Source: Candidatus Latescibacterota bacterium
GTDB lineage: Bacteria; Latescibacterota; 4484-107
DNA length: 14,092 nt
Reading direction: 5' to 3'
Assembly (NCBI GenBank): GCA_030613045.1
Contig: JAUWMS010000011.1
Location: 1-14,092, forward strand
How positions within the stretch are numbered: the stretch's first letter is position 1; every line of letters begins with the position of its first letter. A program made the translations under genes and the position numbers. Under the pieces are notes generated by a model, which searched no databases, was not told the origin of the DNA, and was given only the letters and a program-made list of their open reading frames with translations. Positions 12,854 through 14,092 of this stretch are shown here, piece after piece.

Positions 12854-12916
12854 AAAGGAAAAGCCACCTGCAAACGATCCAGCAGAGCCTCGCACGCGCG
12901 GTGGCTTTATCCTTTC
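12854..12916 (-). promoter_or_regulatory. Leader hairpin with competing partner, possible attenuator
   Basis: Plus-strand AAAGGA+AAAGCCACC (12854-12868) pairs with GGTGGCTTT (12901-12909) and TCCTTT (12911-12916), with one bulge and a 32-base loop. Read on the minus strand it lies 36 bases before the cohesin-like start. The central segment (12901-12907) can instead pair with 12934-12940, inside the neighbouring terminator hairpin, so two folds compete. Confidence 0.45.
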
Positions 12917-12917
12917 A

Positions 12918-12960
12918 AAGAGGGAGCCTCCCAGCCACCAGGGGCAACGGGAAGCTCCCC
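12918..12960 (-). terminator. Terminator-like hairpin after the dockerin-like gene
   Basis: On the minus strand, GGGAGCTTCCC (12960-12950) pairs with GGGAGGCTCCC (12933-12923) over 11 bases with one G-U pair and a 16-base loop, followed by TCTTT. It begins 6 bases after the TAA stop (12966-12968). The T-tract is short, so read-through into the cohesin-like gene is possible. Confidence 0.55.
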
Positions 12961-12965
12961 GCACG

Positions 12966-14092
12966 TTACTTGATCAGCAACATCCGCTTCGTAGCCTGGA
13001 AGTCGCTGGCAACGATCCGGTAGATGTACACTCCCGTGGCCATCTCCTGACCGTGCTCGTTGCGGCCGTCCCACGTCATCCGGTATACACCGCCAGCCTG
13101 TTCGCCGTCAACGAGAGTCCGCACCACCTGACCTAAGGTGTTGTAGATCTCCAGCCGCACGTTCGAACCTTCCGGCAGGGCATAACCGATTACCGTGGTC
13201 GGGTTGAACGGATTCGGATAGTTCTGCTTCAGCGCAAAGGTCTTCGGCAACATCTTGATGGCCGCCGCGCCCAGATCCACCGTATTCGCTCTGTGGTACT
13301 GATCCCACACCCGAGCCTCGCTGATTCGCACCGTGCCGCCGAACTCGTCCTTCACGTTGAAGAAGACTTCAACGATCGCTTCGCCCTTGATGCTATGGGC
13401 GATGTGGAGCTCGCCGGGCTTGGTGTTCTGCACGAGGAACGGAACCGTCGAGGCACTCTTCACCACGGCATGATCGAACTCGAACGCATGCACGTCGTAG
13501 TTCATCACGTAACCGTAGGTCTTGGCCTCAGCCGGCTTGTTCAGATTGACCTGAACGGTGTAGAGACCGGCCTTCTGCACCGCGGACATCGTCAGACTGA
13601 CATCCGTATTCTTTCCGAAGACCACCGGAACCGCCTTAGCCGTTGCACCCATCGTCTCGCCGTAATGGCTCGCGAAGATGGAGAAATCGCCTAAGTCCAC
13701 GGTACCGCTGCCGTCCAGATCGAAAATGGCATCTGAAGATCCCGCTGGCGCCGCGTTGCCATAGGCTCCTGCGAACCGCGAGAAGTCCTCCAGACCCACC
13801 GTACCATCCGACGTCCAATCACCCGCCGGGACGCCTACGTTGGTCGCCGCAAACGCCTGGCTTTCGAGTCCGGACACCACTTCGTAGGTCAGATCGCTTA
13901 CGCGGACGTCGTACACGTAGTCCACATTGTTCTCCGCGGTCTGATCCTGATAAGAAGCCACGCCGTAACCGGCGGAACCGACGAACGCTCCATCCCGGTA
14001 GATGTTGTATGCCTGCACCCCACGGGTGGCAATGAGCTGCTCGTTATAGACCATCGACGAGAGCACCTTGTCATCCTCGGACAGCGTCCAGC
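12966..14092 (-). CDS. Secreted dockerin-like protein with C-terminal YPNPFNP sorting domain (5' end outside the window)
   Basis: 374 residues are visible; the frame is open to the window edge, so the GTG at 14066 is not a start. Numbered from the edge, residues 1-80 look like the end of a fibronectin type III-like domain (YNIYRDGAFVG, then YVYDVRVSD). A dockerin-like pair of calcium loops follows: DWTSDGTVGLED (91-102) and DLDGSGTVDLGD (124-135), each continued by an F-x-x-F/Y-x-x-x-YG helix. Residues 160-270 form an unassigned beta-rich, cohesin-like region. The end is a FlgD-like or type IX secretion sorting domain with FALKQNYPNPFNPTT (285-299), LEIYNTLGQVVRTL and GVYIYRI, ending in MLLIK. 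It is probably exported and surface-bound. Its downstream neighbour is the cohesin-like gene, a plausible binding partner. Confidence 0.85.
   Translation of the reverse strand, partial: WTLSEDDKVLSSMVYNEQLIATRGVQAYNIYRDGAFVGSAGYGVASYQDQTAENNVDYVYDVRVSDLTYEVVSGLESQAFAATNVGVPAGDWTSDGTVGLEDFSRFAGAYGNAAPAGSSDAIFDLDGSGTVDLGDFSIFASHYGETMGATAKAVPVVFGKNTDVSLTMSAVQKAGLYTVQVNLNKPAEAKTYGYVMNYDVHAFEFDHAVVKSASTVPFLVQNTKPGELHIAHSIKGEAIVEVFFNVKDEFGGTVRISEARVWDQYHRANTVDLGAAAIKMLPKTFALKQNYPNPFNPTTVIGYALPEGSNVRLEIYNTLGQVVRTLVDGEQAGGVYRMTWDGRNEHGQEMATGVYIYRIVASDFQATKRMLLIK

Overview
The window looks like a piece of a Gram-negative genome from the Fibrobacteres-Chlorobi-Bacteroidetes side of the tree or a neighbouring candidate phylum (Latescibacteria- or KSB1-like); this placement is inference. 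The main evidence is the minus-strand protein at the right edge, which ends in a YPNPFNP-type secretion/sorting domain and carries a dockerin-like calcium-binding pair. The intergenic spaces are also crowded with short repeat families of the kind common in large uncultured environmental genomes. No rRNA, tRNA, CRISPR array, transposase or phage gene was seen.

Layout. 1-693 is the 3' end of an L-ribulokinase gene (araB). 877-1088 is a yggS-type PLP-protein gene reduced to its two ends by an internal deletion. 1321-3578 holds a Gfo/Idh/MocA oxidoreductase and a zinc-dependent sorbitol/threonine-dehydrogenase-like enzyme, followed closely by a small PAP2-family membrane protein (3592-4194). A zinc-ribbon SAM methyltransferase (4376-5278), a cupin (5327-5659), a translationally coupled Nudix hydrolase and GNAT acetyltransferase (5755-6668), a divergent aspartate/ornithine carbamoyltransferase-family protein (6839-7822), an endonuclease IV-family TIM barrel (7995-8825) and a four-helix membrane protein (8984-9418) follow, all on the plus strand. 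An ABC-F ATPase (9468-11360) is convergent to them. About 885 bases of repeat-filled DNA (11361-12245) separate it from two minus-strand secreted-protein genes: a cohesin-like protein whose frame is broken by two in-frame stops (12246-12818), and the dockerin/sorting-domain protein that runs off the window (12966-14092).

How the genes fit together. araB, the Gfo/Idh/MocA enzyme and the zinc dehydrogenase point to sugar or polyol catabolism. The cohesin-like and dockerin-like pair points to cell-surface or secreted protein assembly. The genes in the middle are mostly single transcription units or pairs separated by repeats, not one operon.

The most unusual content is non-coding. (a) At least five tandem arrays of exactly 7-bp units with different unit sequences (CGTGAAA, GGGGTCA, AGTCACC, CGTTCAG types) occur, some joined in phase in one array. 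(b) A family of GCAAAG/GCAGAG repeats has a CACCGC tip that always faces the neighbouring gene end within 5-16 bases. (c) A perfect contiguous three-way junction lies at 1135-1188. (d) Two-hairpin GTCCC/GGGAC modules have near-constant hairpin spacing. None of this proves a new system, but (a) and (b) are the patterns that gene annotation would miss.
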